Assembly (NCBI GenBank): GCA_947179485.1
Contig: OX359245.1
Coordinates: 23,051,067-23,115,066 of the forward strand
DNA: 64,000 nucleotides
Source of the DNA: Allacma fusca
Lineage: Eukaryota > Arthropoda > Collembola > Symphypleona > Sminthuridae
Reading direction: 5' to 3'
Of the stretch, positions 37,301 through 48,210 are shown in pieces. Position 1 is the first letter of the stretch; each line of letters begins with the position of its first letter. The translations under genes were made by a program, and so were the position numbers. The notes beneath the pieces are model-generated. The model was given only the letters and a program-made list of their open reading frames with translations, had not been told where the DNA came from and did no database searches.

Positions 37301-40300
37301 GAATATTTATTTGAATACTGCTCTAATACTGAAAATACAAAGAATTCAATTAAGGAAAAATCCGTGCACTGCACTGATTTGGGCAAACTTTGTTTGCATG
37401 TGCAGGAAAGTGAAACTTACATTTAAAGATTTTTAGTAGGGTAGGGAAATAGAGTTTGATTGTTATCTGTAAAGGACGCATGTCCATATTGTCCATACAT
37501 CAATCCGTTGGAAAGGTATAGCAAATGCAAGATGTTTTGATAATTGTATCCAGAAAATAATTTTCAGAGGTCAAACGGTTGACCCTGTGTCGGAAAATAT
37601 CAAAAGGCACATCTAGAATGTATGTCCGATTTTTTGGGACAAGTCCCATGTCCGTATGTCATTCCGTTGTTGAGTTGTGCGACTCACAAGATTTTGTAGA
37701 CGGACGGACGGAAATGACTCGTCTATAAGAAAGTTTCACTTTCTAAAAAGTTCAACCGTAGAATCATGATATCATCAATGTTTTGGGAAGCTAGTTTCCC
37801 CCGGAGGTCATTAAGTATCAATTTAAGAGCTGAAAAAACACGTTCAACTGATAATGGAATTTCAGCATTGCTAATTTTCTTTCGACCCAGTTTTAGTTAC
37901 ATAAAAAAATCTTTAGTATCAACGATTTAAATTACTTGAGTAATTAATTTGTAGGACAAACAATAGTTTTGAGCACAACCGTTAAAAGCCTGTGACAATT
38001 GCTAATAATTCGATTCTATTTAACGTAGAATGCGGAAGCATGTTCATTTCGGATGAAGAAAACGTTCCTAGTGCTCTTTGATTAGCTTTACGTTGTAAGC
38101 AAAAAATTGTGACAATATTAAATTTATGTTTAAGTATGTACACTTGATGATATAAGAATGCCATTGAAAACAATACTTTATTTTAATGAGAATTCAGTAA
38201 AAAATATTTGAATACCAATTACGATTCCAAAAAATTTTTTGAATGCAATTTTGAATTAAAATACTTCCTGGGAATTATTTGGGACGAGCGGTGCACAGCC
38301 AGCAATTGCTGGCTCAGCAAGGCGAATGTAATTAGGGATGACAGTAAATAGTTGCACGCAATAGCTAGCTCCGCAATGCAATGGTCGTCGATGCGTCTAG
38401 AGCGCGCGAATATTTGATTCTGACCATCACTATCTCTATCACTATCACTATCCACTCGCTCAAATTAAAAGAGAGGATTCCAATGTGAATTAAAATCCTC
38501 AAATTTTCGAATATAATTCCGATTCCCATCCTTGGTATATACGCGGTGGAGTGAAAATATACCTGGTTTGCCTTGCGGGTATCATCACTGTCAGCACCAA
38601 TTTCGAAAAAATTAATACCAACCATATTCCTGGTTCAGTAGGTGAGTGGCATAAATGTAATGTAGCAGATATTTTTCCTGGTATTAGAAACGGATCCTGA
38701 TGTATTGTGAACCAGCATAATCAGGGTTGTACTAAACTCTGAACCACCTGAACCAGTGAACCATCTGAACCACCCCCAAAATTGCTATTTTCTGAGGTGG
38801 TTCATTGAACCAAGCAATAAATCTATGAAAAAGGGCTCCAAGCTCTGAACCACCCCTGAATTTCTCTTTTCAGGGGTGGTTCATTGAACCAAGCAATAAA
38901 TCTCTGAACCACCTCTGAACCAGGGCTCCAAGCTCTGAACCACCTACAAAATTGCTCTTTTCTGTGGTGGTTCATTGAACCAAGCAATCAAATTATGAAC
39001 CACCTATAAACCAGGGTTCCAAGCTCTGAACCACCCCTGAACCAGGGCTCCAAGTACTGAACCACCTCTGAACCCAGGCCTCAAGATCTGAATCACCTCT
39101 AAACCAGGGTTCCAAGCTGTGAACCACCCCTGAACCAAGGCTTAAAGTTCTGAACCACCCCTGAACCAAGGCTTAAAGTTCTGAACCACCCCTGAACCAG
39201 AGCACAAACTCTGAACCCCCTTTGAACCCGGGTTAAAAGATCTAAACTAGTGTTTCTTGTCAATTCCAAGTTAACCGCAATTACTAATTGAACTTGCAAG
39301 TTCGGTTCAATTGCAGTTATTTTACACCAGGGAATTGTAATTGTCGGTGCAAGTGCAATTTCTGTAAACTTAAATTGCAATTACAAAAGCATTAAATACT
39401 CGCAATTACCGATTAAGCACACCTGAAATTGCAAGAAATTCAACTGCAATTGCAAGTGCTTGCACTGCAAAAAGTTGCGATTTTAAAAATGCTTATCATG
39501 TTAATGGTATCTTGTAATCGTTTCGAATTTGATAGCAAAATTCCGCAAAATGTCTCAATAAGACATTCCCCTCTATTGACTAATGTACATAACAATCACG
39601 AGTATTGTTTTAACGAGTGTAATTAATGTATTGACAATGAGTATACTCATTGTCGAATTTCGTCGGTGAGTAGGAAAATTGAAGAAAGTGAATTTTCGAT
39701 TAGCATCAAAATGTTCCCCTTTACACAAAATTATAGAAAAATAGGCAAAATATTTTAAAGATTGAAAAAGTGTTAAAGAATGAAATTTGGCCTTGGAAGG
39801 TTTAAAGAAACTTGAGGTTTGAAGAATTTACACCATTATACTTTATTTGAATGATTATACATGCATTGCATCTAGATCGTTTTATTTAATAAACTTTGTT
39901 CAATTGAGTGAAACAGCATGTACATGTATATCATCTTGCTACCATTCAAAAATGCAAAAGTCATTTTGCCTCTTTGCGGGACGATTTACACTGTATGTCA
40001 GTTAACTTGCAATTACAAATTGCAATTGCACTTGCAATTGTAATTATCGGTGCAATTACCTCCAAATGTTTTTGTAAATGCCTTACCAACTGCAATTAAC
40101 TTATGAACTAATTGCAAGTTCAATTTCGGTTATTTGCAAGTTTTAATTGCCGCATTTTAGCAAGTACCAGTTACGGCATTAATGGTACTTGCATTATCAA
40201 TTATAAGTGCAATTGCAAGTTCGGTTATTCCCAATACATGCACCGACAGAAACATTATTTTGAACCACCCTTGACCCAGGGCTCCAGGCTCTGAACAACT

Positions 40301-43300
40301 TCTGAACCAGGGTTAATAGCTCTAAACCATCTCTGAATCTGGGCTCCAGGCTCTGAACCAGGGTTAATAGCTCTGAACCATCTCTGAATCAGAGCTCCAG
40401 GCTCTGAACCAGGGTAAATAGCTCTGAACCATCTCTGAATCAGAGCTCCAGGCTCTGAACCAGGGTTAATAGCTCTGAACAAGGGTTAATAAATCTGAAC
40501 CAAGGTTAAAGCTCTGATCCACTCCTGAACCAGGGTTAAAAGCTCTGAACAATCTCTGAGCCAGGGCTTCAAGGTTTGTACAACTTCGGAACCAGGGCTC
40601 AAAGTTGTGAACAACTAAATCAGAGCTCCAGGCTCTGATCCAGGGTTAATGGCTGTTAACCACCAGTGAACCACGGTAATAAGGTCTAAACCAAGGCTCC
40701 AGGCTTTGAACCACCCCTAAACCATCGCACCAGGCTTGGAATCGCCTCTAAACAAGGGGTACGAGCTCTGGACAACCCCTGAACCAGAGCACCAGGCTCT
40801 GAATCACCTTTTAACCTGGGTTAAAAGCTCTGAGCCACCTCTGAACCAGGGTTAAATGCTCTGAACCACCCCTGAACCAGCGCTTCAGGCTCTGAACCAC
40901 TTCGGAACCACGGCTTCAAGTTCTTCAGGTGTTAGGAGTTCTAATTCAGTGACGTCAAATTGGTATTTTATAGCTTCAGTCCCTAGTTAACACATGAGTA
41001 AGTGGTTGGAAATCTAGATCAGCGGTGGTTCATGCGTATGAACCCTGGTTCAGAGGTGGTGCAGAGCTAGTAGCCCTTGTTTAGAGGTGGTTCAGAGCTT
41101 TGAGCCCTGGTTCAGGGTCATTCAGAGCAATTAACCATTGTTCAGATCCTGGGGAACTGATTCAGGGGTGGTTGAGAGCTTTTAACACTGGTTCATAACT
41201 TGGAGCCTTGGTTCAGAGGTGGTTCACAGCTTGAAGATCTGGTTCAGGGGTGGTTCATAGCTTGGAGCTCTGGTTCAGAGGTGGGTCATAGCTTTATTTC
41301 TTGGTTCAATGAACCACCTCAGTTCAGAGCTTGTAGCCCTTGTTCAGGGGTGGTTTAGAGGTGGTTCAGTGCTTGTAACCCTGGTTCAAGGATGGATCAC
41401 TGCTTGTATCCCCGGTTCAGAGGTGGTTCATAGCATTACTGCTTGGTTCTGTGAACCACCTCAGAAAAGAGCAATTTTGGGGGTGGTTCAGAGCTTGGAG
41501 TCCTGGTTCAGAGGTGGTTCAGAGATTTATTGCTTGGTTCAATGAAACACCCCTGAAAAGAGAAATTGTGGGGGTGATTCAGAGCTTGGAGCCCTTTTTC
41601 ATTGATTTATTGCTTGGTTCAATGAAACACCTCCGAGAATAGCAATTTTGGGGGTGGTTCAGATGGTTCACTGGTTCAGGTGGTTCAGAGTTTAGTACAA
41701 CCCGCATAATCACACCAGGTATATAATTGGTGCCGTCTACCAGATAGGAAAGTATATCCCTCTAATGATTTCTAGTAAATTTACTTACAATTAAAATGTT
41801 CACTTCTGTGAATGGCTTGAACACAAACGTTTTCAAAAATCTATTTGGGTGAATTTTTTGTAGCATCAAGCCCACCCAATCGATTTTGTTTGCATTCAGT
41901 TTTTGTGTATGTCGAATTTCCATGTGCGTAGCTATTTTAGACATGTCCGAACCGTACCCGCTCTGTAATTTCCGAAACCCACCCGTACTTAGGGTTCCCA
42001 GACGTCCCGGAATGCCCGGGACAGTCCCGGAATGACAGTCGTTGTCCCGTGTCCCGGAAGGGTGTATTCCGGGACACGTGAATGTCCCGGAAACGTCGAG
42101 CTCAAATAGTTGTGAAAATTATTAGAGTTTTTAAGATAAAAATAAAATATTTCGTTCCAGAGGAGCTCGATTCAAACGAGAGCATCATGTGCCATCTACA
42201 TAAAACTAATAAAATCATAAAAATGTGATTACAAGCGTAACAAAATCGCTTAAGCATCAGGTAATAATTAAAAAGGTCTAGGTTTTACAATTCTATATGC
42301 GAAGAGGCTGTCAATTCAAAAAATTGGTTACTTCGAAATGGCAAAGATAACCAGACCCCTGCTAGGATTTTATTGTGTAAAGTGACTTTCTCTGTGAAGT
42401 ATGAAGAATTTGGGTATGTTAAATCTCACATGTAAAGTTCCTAAAAACATAGAGAAAACAGGTGCTGAAACTTAAAAAGTTTAGATTTTTTTAAACTGAA
42501 AAATCTGGAGACGATTAAAAATTCAACATATTTGCTGTTACAATACGACCGTAAATTCTGGTCACCAAAATTTGTTTTAGAAATTCCAGGAAGAAAATCT
42601 GTCAATTGTTGCTGCTAATTGCAAATATCCAGAGGTGTGGAAAATACATGAAATTTACTATTGAAATACAAAATACAGACACATTTTCAGAAAAGTTAAA
42701 ATACAAATAAAAAATACAAATACGAGGTGTAACTTAGTTAAGATACAAAATAAAATACAAATATCCGGAGTCATTTGGGCAAGATATAAAATAAAATACT
42801 TTGCTTCCAACAAAAAGAGAAAATATGAAATAAAAATACAGTACTTGAAATACGAAAAATATATTGAAAATACTCTCAAATTTACTGGAAGTACATATCT
42901 GAGATGTATCTAAAGTTTATTCTCAAAGTATTCTGTATAATTCGACCAAATAATACGATATTTAAAAATGAATCAGCTAACTTCATGACAGGTAACTGCA
43001 TGTTATTAGACTTTAGAGTTGTGCATTTGTGTGTACCAAAGTAAATTAACATGTCCCTAGGTACAGAATATTTTTCCTTTGAACAAATATTCTTATAACT
43101 CCTGGGTAATGTATTTTTATTCGCGCCACTAATTTAGCTAACTTTATAATTCTCAGATACATTGAATTTTAGGTATTTATCCAGTAAGTAAGTTCTTCAA
43201 ACCCGCCAAACATGTTTCACAGCTGGTTTCAACATATTTTAAATTTGTGCTTTTACCCTTAAAATATTTATTTGAACATGTTTTAGAGATGATCTTAACA

Positions 43301-46300
43301 ATTGCCAGAGTCATGTATTTTAAAACTATATTTTGTATTTGGAATACGGGGTGGGTAAATTTCACAAGATAAATAAACACAAAATACTATCGCGTTCGTA
43401 ATCTTCAAAATACGAAATACAAAATACAGTAGACGTGTTGGTGCTGACAAAATACGAAATACAAAATACCTTAAACAATTTACGGCTAGAAAAATACCAA
43501 ATACAAAATACTAAATGTATTTCAAATACTATTTCAAATACAATATTTCAAAATATTCCACACCTCTGCAAATATCACATTATACACAACGCTGTAAAAA
43601 ATGCATGCAATAAATTATCAATAGATGTTGAAAGCTTAGTTTTAAAGGTTTTTAGCGAATCTAGCTCGTCTGCGCAGAGACTAGACTCTTTAAAACAGTT
43701 ATGTGAATTTATGGATGTGGCTTTCCTAACTTCCAGCACTGGACAGATTCCTTTCTAATAGGTCAGCTTTGAAGTCATTTTCTTTTGAAGAAACAAAGTG
43801 ACTGCCCTGCTGTTAATCGCAAGGTTGTATGTCATACCAGCAATGAAGTTGCTGCGAAAGTAGAATGCCTAACCGAATGTTACCTATATATTGTGCACAT
43901 TATTGTACAATAAATGAATTTGCCCATTTTAATGTTGGAGTTAGGGGTGAGTATCTCGTTGGTTTTAAAATTCTTGTTTGTCTCGTTCTCGTTTCTGCAA
44001 AAAAATACGAGAACGAGATATTTCGAAAACGAGAGTAGCGAGAGTAAGCAATGAACGAGACAAACGAGACAGGGCGAAAACACGTGTTTTTTGTTGAAAT
44101 ATATGCAACTCAGTTGTAGCCCGCACAAATTCTGGTAAGACAACGTAGATATATAACTTCACTTATCAAACCAATCTCAAGACGCAAAATATATATTTTT
44201 CAGTTTGGATCATAAAATTTGAAAACATTGAAAGAAGTACATGAAGGCCTCCTGTAATAATAGCTAGAACCAAGAGTTGCAAAACGTCTCAATTGGCCAA
44301 ATGGTATAGCAAAACACCTCGTTTTCCCCACTGATATTGGCTTAAACAAGATTTAATTGCAAACGATATTCTCGGTAAATAAAGCGAGATGTCTCGTACA
44401 GTCTCTTTGATGCAAAAAGAACGAGACAAACGAGATTCTCGTCTCGTTGTCTCGTTATGCTCACCCCTAGTTGCAGTGTAATGATTGTACTTCTACGGAA
44501 GTTTACGCCATAATGAAATCTCTTCTGGAAAGTTCTGTAAACCGATACGATAAATTTTACGGAAGTAGCGCTAATGCAATTCTGAAAAATTTACCCCCGC
44601 AACAAAACAAAAGCGCGTTGAACAGGAACTTTTTTGAAACTACTGCAGACCTATTTAAGAAGACATTTTGATTTCAGTGATTTTTGAAAATGGAACTACT
44701 AAATTTGAAATCAGAGGAATTCTTAGTATCTATGGCTTATTTACTAAATATTGCCGTTGCACTCGGTATTAAATTAAACGAGGACCAACTGTACAATGAA
44801 TTTTGCTTACTTCGTCAAACTTGAGTTTTTATTGTGATCGGTGATTGTGAGATCGGTCGGTGCAAAGTGGGCTGAGTTTTTAAGATAGATCAATGTCTGA
44901 ACTATTCAAGCTTGTATCGTTCGTGCTATAATATCGAAGAAAGTCGAAGAAAAAGAAATCCTGTGACATAAGCAAGCATTATGTATTCACCGACGGAGTT
45001 TAGAATTGTCTGAAATTTAAAAACCATTTTGAAGTTTTTGAAGCAAAAATCAATTGTTGGTTCTAAAAAGCTCCTCGGGGAAACTTAGTTTTACTTTAGT
45101 GGTATTAAGTGTTACTTCGTGTAATTTTACGTGTTAAAAGGAATAAACGAGCATGTTACAAACCATATTTTTTATTTTTTTATTAAGTAGAAGTATTTAA
45201 TGGCACGTTAAGTTGTTCGACTCAATTTAAATCAACTTCAAGTCAATTTCAATTCAACTTCAATTTGTACAAATATTACTAATTGTAATTGTCAACTTCA
45301 AGTAGTGAAGCTACAAGTTGGTTTCCGGTAATTGACTGTCAATTAAAAAATTGATTTACAAATGGTCAAATACAACTACTAGGCCGAAATTGAGTTGAAA
45401 ATTCAATTTCAAGTACAACTTCAAGTTCAAATAACGTGATAACTTGAGTTGTGAGGAGCCCTAAACAAAACTTGTGAAGGCAGAGCTTCAAGTCAGGCTT
45501 AATGTGCCCCTTTCCATGTTGTGAATTGGTTTCTTTTTTGAACAAACCGGAAAACAAAAAAATGTTATTAGATGTTAAAAAGGCTGAAAAATAGAGTTAG
45601 GAATCGTGTATACGTAAACAAAATTTAAAATTATTTTGTCCCGGAATGACGTTTCAAAAAAGTGGGAACCCTACCCGTACTGAAAGTAAATAAGGGCCAG
45701 TTACCCAAGTTATTTAAGCAGAAATAATAAGCTACCCGCGGTTACTGTTACTACTTACTCCTTAAAACCCACTCGAATTGTGTTTGTCCGACCATCGCTC
45801 CAAAATTCTACGAGCCACACCTTTAACTGTTTACGGTACCGACTTTTTAGTCCCTTCAAGCTTTCAGTATGTCAGAGAAATCGACACAGGTCTGAAGCTA
45901 CTGCAAATTATATTAGTTTCGACCAATGTGGGGTTTCATGGTTAAACAGAAAATTTTAATTAGGAAATCTTACTTATTACCGAGGAGTTGCATTATTTAA
46001 TTGTTAATAACAAAGGACACATATCCGTGAGCAGCAGATTTTGGTTTCCAAATAACCGCAGTTTCTGCTAGAAAAGTTAAATAATCTGCTTTCAAAATTA
46101 AGTTTAAAGAACTTCCTCGGATCTCAGGTTGTATACTTATAGTTTCGCGTACATAATATAATTCATTTAAATACAAGGTCCATTACAAGATCAAATCGCA
46201 AAGAGTGTCGGTTTGATTAAATAAAGTTGGATTTGAATTTTGTGCTCCGTTTGGGTGGCGAAAGTGTGTATTTTACATAAATTTATTTAAAATAGTTAGA

Positions 46301-47713
46301 TAAATGTCGTAATATGTGAAGCTAGAACTCCAGCAGCTGGAGTTACTTTAGAACTAACCTTAAAAGCTGAAATGATGCTAAATTTACCAAATAATAATTA
46401 TTTCTATCTAGACAAGAAAGGATACTTCGAAGAGCCAGATTGGAAGACTTATCAGGAATAGCAAAAACTGGTTGCCTTTACCGCAGTGGTCAAGATCGTT
46501 TGGGACGTCAGGTTGTCGTTGTCATCGGAAAATGGTTCCGACCAGAATCCATGGACCTTGATAAAGCATTTTTATATCTGGTGAAAATGCTTGACGAAAT
46601 AAATGGGGAATATTCTGTTGTTTATTTTCACACGTTGACTGGACAAGAAAATCGCCCTTCTTTCCGATGGATGCGAGCTGTTTACGATAATATGGAATAT
46701 CGTTTTAAGAAAAATCTGAAATCTCTCTGCATTGTTCATCCCACAATGTGGACAAAAGTATGGCAATGAGAAATATAGTTTCGCGCAGTTTACACAATTG
46801 TATATACGGCTGTCTTTAGTTGATGTTGATTACAGTCTTTCTTTCTGCTAATTTTTGAATCCCACTCCTTTGTAATTGAAATGTCACTGTAATGGGAACT
46901 TTATTAAATAATTTCTTTAAATAATATTAAACTAGTGTGGTGACAAATACTTTCCAGAATAAGGTTTAAATTTATCTATCACAAACTTGATAGACCAAAA
47001 ACTTTGTTAGCTACGTATTCGTAGCCCGTATTTCGTCCTAGTTGTGACTCTAGTGAGGGCAGCGAAAACAGATTATTCAAAAAATCTCGTATCTGTTATG
47101 TAATGGCATAGTTGATCTACGCTATATTATAGAATACTCTGTAGTATTTGTGCAAGACCCGGTATATAAAAATCGGTATTAATCAGTACTGTCATATTTG
47201 TCATCGACGTGATGTGGGTGATCATCACCCCTATCGTGACTAAGCAGCCATTAATGTGTAAAATAGATGGAATTATTATTTATCTTAAATACGAATAGAA
47301 GTTTTCATAGCTCAAACATCAAAGAATGAGAATTTTAGATTCCAACCTGGCAACGCTTGGGGAAACCCAACTCCACATCACTTTTTCAAATAGCCCTAAT
47401 TATTATAAAATCATTTGATACCATTCATCGCACAGTTGAACTGTATTTTCAAGTGAGTTAATTGTGTTTAACGTTCTTAATTTCTGTTTTAAAGGTACTA
47501 ACATGGTGGTTTACAACTTTCATGGCACCCGCAATAAAGGCGAAAGTCCATAATGTGGCCGGACTCCAAGAACTGTACACTGTGATTGATCCGAATCATT
47601 TACAAATACCTGCATTTATCACTGAACATGATATCGTTTTGAATGGATTTGGTGCTGTGGCTTACTCTCATAATCATTCATTGGCCGGTACGCCTACAAC
47701 GCCAGTCAAGTGA
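31379..47713 (+). CDS. Gdap2: GDAP2 homologue: macro domain plus CRAL-TRIO protein
   Basis: Six exons, all with GT-AG borders and matching phases: 31379-31533, 31686-31968, 32326-32507, 34403-34735, 46412-46757 and 47495-47713. Together they encode 505 residues; human GDAP2 has about 497. The ATG follows an in-frame TAA directly, so it is the first possible start. The macro domain spans about residues 45-215 (VALWFGDAL, TTTTNETVSE, AIRTVRRFLE). YFPRE and RIRIF mark the linker. The C-terminal CRAL-TRIO lipid-binding-type domain spans about residues 335-490 (DLSGIAKTGCLY, VVYFHTLTG, WWFTTF). The family is conserved in animals; its macro domain binds ADP-ribose-type ligands in other members, and its cell role is poorly defined. 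The binding loop here reads TTTTNE where human has NTSNE. Intron 4 is 11.7 kb and full of transposons; the others are 0.15-1.9 kb. Confidence 0.95.
32508..34402 (+). other. Gdap2 intron 3
   Basis: Begins GTGAGT and ends AATTTAG. 1.9 kb of AT-rich sequence with no element I can define. Confidence 0.85.
36715..36822. repeat. perfect-stem foldback with ttaggttag pairs
   Basis: GTCGTTTCGGACGTTCAGG is mirrored by CCTGAACGTCCGAAACGAC, with GGTTAGGTTAG inside the stem. Stem about 45 bp, loop about 17 nt. Probably a very small MITE. Confidence 0.7.
37450..37745. repeat. gacggacgg-ending dispersed-type repeat
   Basis: ggtcaaacggttgacc followed about 130 bp later by gacggacggacgg and a gaaagtttcactttc palindrome. 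A similar order (ggtcaaacgaatgac, then gacaggcagacaggcagaca) appears at 57890-58045. Nested in the 37147-38534 element. Confidence 0.35.
38288..38480 (+). repeat. 190-bp repeat, copy 1
   Basis: Starts gcacagccagcaattgctgg and runs through tagttgcacgcaatagctag, ggtcgtcgatgcgtcta and cgcgcgaatatt to tcaaattaaaagagaggat. It aligns along its length with 55865-56055. Confidence 0.7.
38723..41703. mobile_element. giant hAT-type MITE made of an inverted ctgaaccacc satellite, TSD GCATAATC
   Basis: The ends AGGGTTGTACTAAACTCTGA and TCAGAGTTTAGTACAACCC are inverted repeats that extend past 50 bp. An exact 8-bp duplication GCATAATC lies at 38715-38722 and 41704-41711. The left side (38730-39240, 40258-40930) is tandem ~30-bp ctgaaccacc(cc/tc)tgaaccagggctcc units. 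The right side (41030-41700) is the same satellite inverted. A second MITE sits at 39248-40257. 2981 bp in all. Confidence 0.9.
39248..40257. mobile_element. MITE, tgcaattgcaa-rich, nested
   Basis: TAGTGTTTCTTGTC at the left and GACAGAAACATTA at the right are imperfect inverted ends. Subterminal zones repeat aattgcaagttc and gcaattgcaa words around an AT-rich core. The host satellite resumes directly on each side. Target duplication worn (about 5 of 8 bases). Confidence 0.5.
41761..41981. other. spacer with older aacccacccg repeat
   Basis: 41944-41981 (tgtccgaaccgtacccgct) and 45674-45810 (cccgtact...tgtttgtccgacc) look like the two halves of an older low-complexity element split by the 41990-45673 insertion. 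Confidence 0.35.
42630..43568. mobile_element. hAT-type MITE, aatacaaaatac-rich, TSD CAAATATC
   Basis: The ends CAGAGGTGTGGAA and TTCCACACCTCTG are inverted repeats. An exact 8-bp duplication CAAATATC lies at 42622-42629 and 43569-43576. Body ends are arrays of AAAATACAAATA words. 939 bp. A second copy lies at 50051. Confidence 0.92.
43942..44469. mobile_element. hAT-type MITE, gagacgaga-rich, TSD GTTGSAGT
   Basis: The ends TAGGGGTGAG and CTCACCCCTA are inverted repeats. The 8-bp duplications GTTGGAGT (43934-43941) and GTTGCAGT (44470-44477) differ by one base. The ends are arrays of ctcgtt/gagacgag words. Inserted in the transposase remnant. 528 bp. Confidence 0.85.
45195..45463. repeat. 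caacttcaagtt-rich block
   Basis: Low-complexity aacttcaagt/caatttcaa words in both orientations, in the style of the other MITEs. Convincing termini were not found. Confidence 0.35.
45682..46411. other. end of Gdap2 intron 4
   Basis: A remnant of the aacccac repeat (to about 45810), then plain AT-rich DNA to the splice acceptor. Confidence 0.5.
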
Positions 47714-48210
47714 AGGAACCTGTGGATTTATAAGCAACAATAGTCCCAATTTACCAACAAAGCAAGTGCAATGAAGCAAGTAAAAATGCCCTTGAAATGA
47801 TTATTTTGGTTTTAATACTGAATAATTTGAATTGAATGTTTTTAATTGTCACTAGAGGTTATGATTGATGTCGAATCGGGAATCTGCTGTTAAAAGTAAA
47901 AGTTTGATCTTCGGAATTGAATTTTCTTGGCAACGAAATTTGAGATATTGTATAGCAAATGGAAAAGTTTGTCGTCATAGTATACCTGTAGCAAATATCA
48001 ATCATGATTGTTAACCTTCTACCTCTCATAATAATTACCTTGAGTTGTATTCTAACAAGCGTTTCGGTTTATTCAGAATTGTAAATATTAGACTGTACAT
48101 GAACTTTTTTGCACCGATTTGCTAATTATTTTGTAAGACAGCGAGATTGGGCTCTTGAACTTTAATGTGTATTTAAAGACAAAATCTAATAAAATGTGAA
48201 AGCGTGTTAG
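47714..48210 (+). other. Gdap2 3' untranslated region
   Basis: Follows the TGA at 47711-47713. AATAAA at 48188-48193 is the best polyadenylation signal. Confidence 0.6.

Larger units (their letters stand above)
37147..38534. mobile_element. MITE, gaattaaaatt-rich, nested
   Basis: CAAGGATGAGAAATCGGAA at the left is mirrored by TTCCGATTCCCATCCTTG at the right. Outside, gtatagc and gtatatac are a worn target duplication. Joining the flanks restores a copy of the host repeat unit found at 37040-37080. It contains a 190-bp block (38288-38480) shared with 55865-56055 and an A-rich stretch with trailing GACGGACGG near 37700. Confidence 0.6.
36179..41760. mobile_element. outer MITE, accaagtatatt-rich, hosting three further elements
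   Basis: GGGTTATTCTTTCCTATCTG at the left is mirrored at the right by CAGATAGGAAAGTATATCCC, with two mismatches over about 22 bp. Fragments of its own body (accaagtatatt, cggtggtgtgaaaatatac, atcaatgtcagcac-type words) appear at 36460-36540, 37020-37145 and 38535-38640. They are separated by a foldback at 36715-36822 and MITEs at 37147-38534 and 38723-41703. The target duplication is imperfect (ctaatg on both sides). Original length without the guests is about 1 kb. Confidence 0.6.
42585..44830 (+). pseudogene. hAT transposase remnants
   Basis: Coding traces on the plus strand lie at 42585-42629 (EENLSIVAANCKY), 43569-43790 (HIIHNAVKNACNKLSIDVES, then SSSAQRLDSLKQLCEFMDV) and 44478-44830 (EVYAIMKSLLESSVNRYDKF). 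CxxH-I-NA-K, then a divided Ser-rich SxxAQRLxxLKxxCEFxDV block, is typical of hAT (ZBED/SCAND3-like) transposases. The first two traces join exactly across the CAAATATC target site of the MITE at 42630-43568. The DDE core is incomplete and frames are broken, so it is non-functional. Confidence 0.7.
41990..45673. mobile_element. hAT element with decayed transposase and nested MITEs, TSD CCCGTACT
   Basis: The ends TAGGGTTCCCA and TGGGAACCCTA are inverted repeats. An exact 8-bp duplication CCCGTACT lies at 41982-41989 and 45674-45681. The left end repeats tcccggaatg/cccgggacag words and the right end has a gtcccggaatgac remnant. Between them are hAT transposase remnants cut by two MITEs (42630-43568, 43942-44469) and a supposed third repeat zone near 45195-45463. 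It links the self-similar MITEs to a real hAT transposase. Confidence 0.85.
34736..46411 (+). other. Gdap2 intron 4, transposon-filled
   Basis: The donor is GTAAGT at 34736 and the acceptor TTTCTATCTAG ends at 46411. The parts 34736-36178 and 45682-46411 show nothing clear. The rest is nested MITEs at 36179-41760 and 41990-45673. Confidence 0.9.

Noticed and set aside
40255-41642. Repetitive Trp/Gly/Ser-Glu protein frames
   Set aside because: Translations of the ctgaaccacc satellite in the 38723-41703 MITE.
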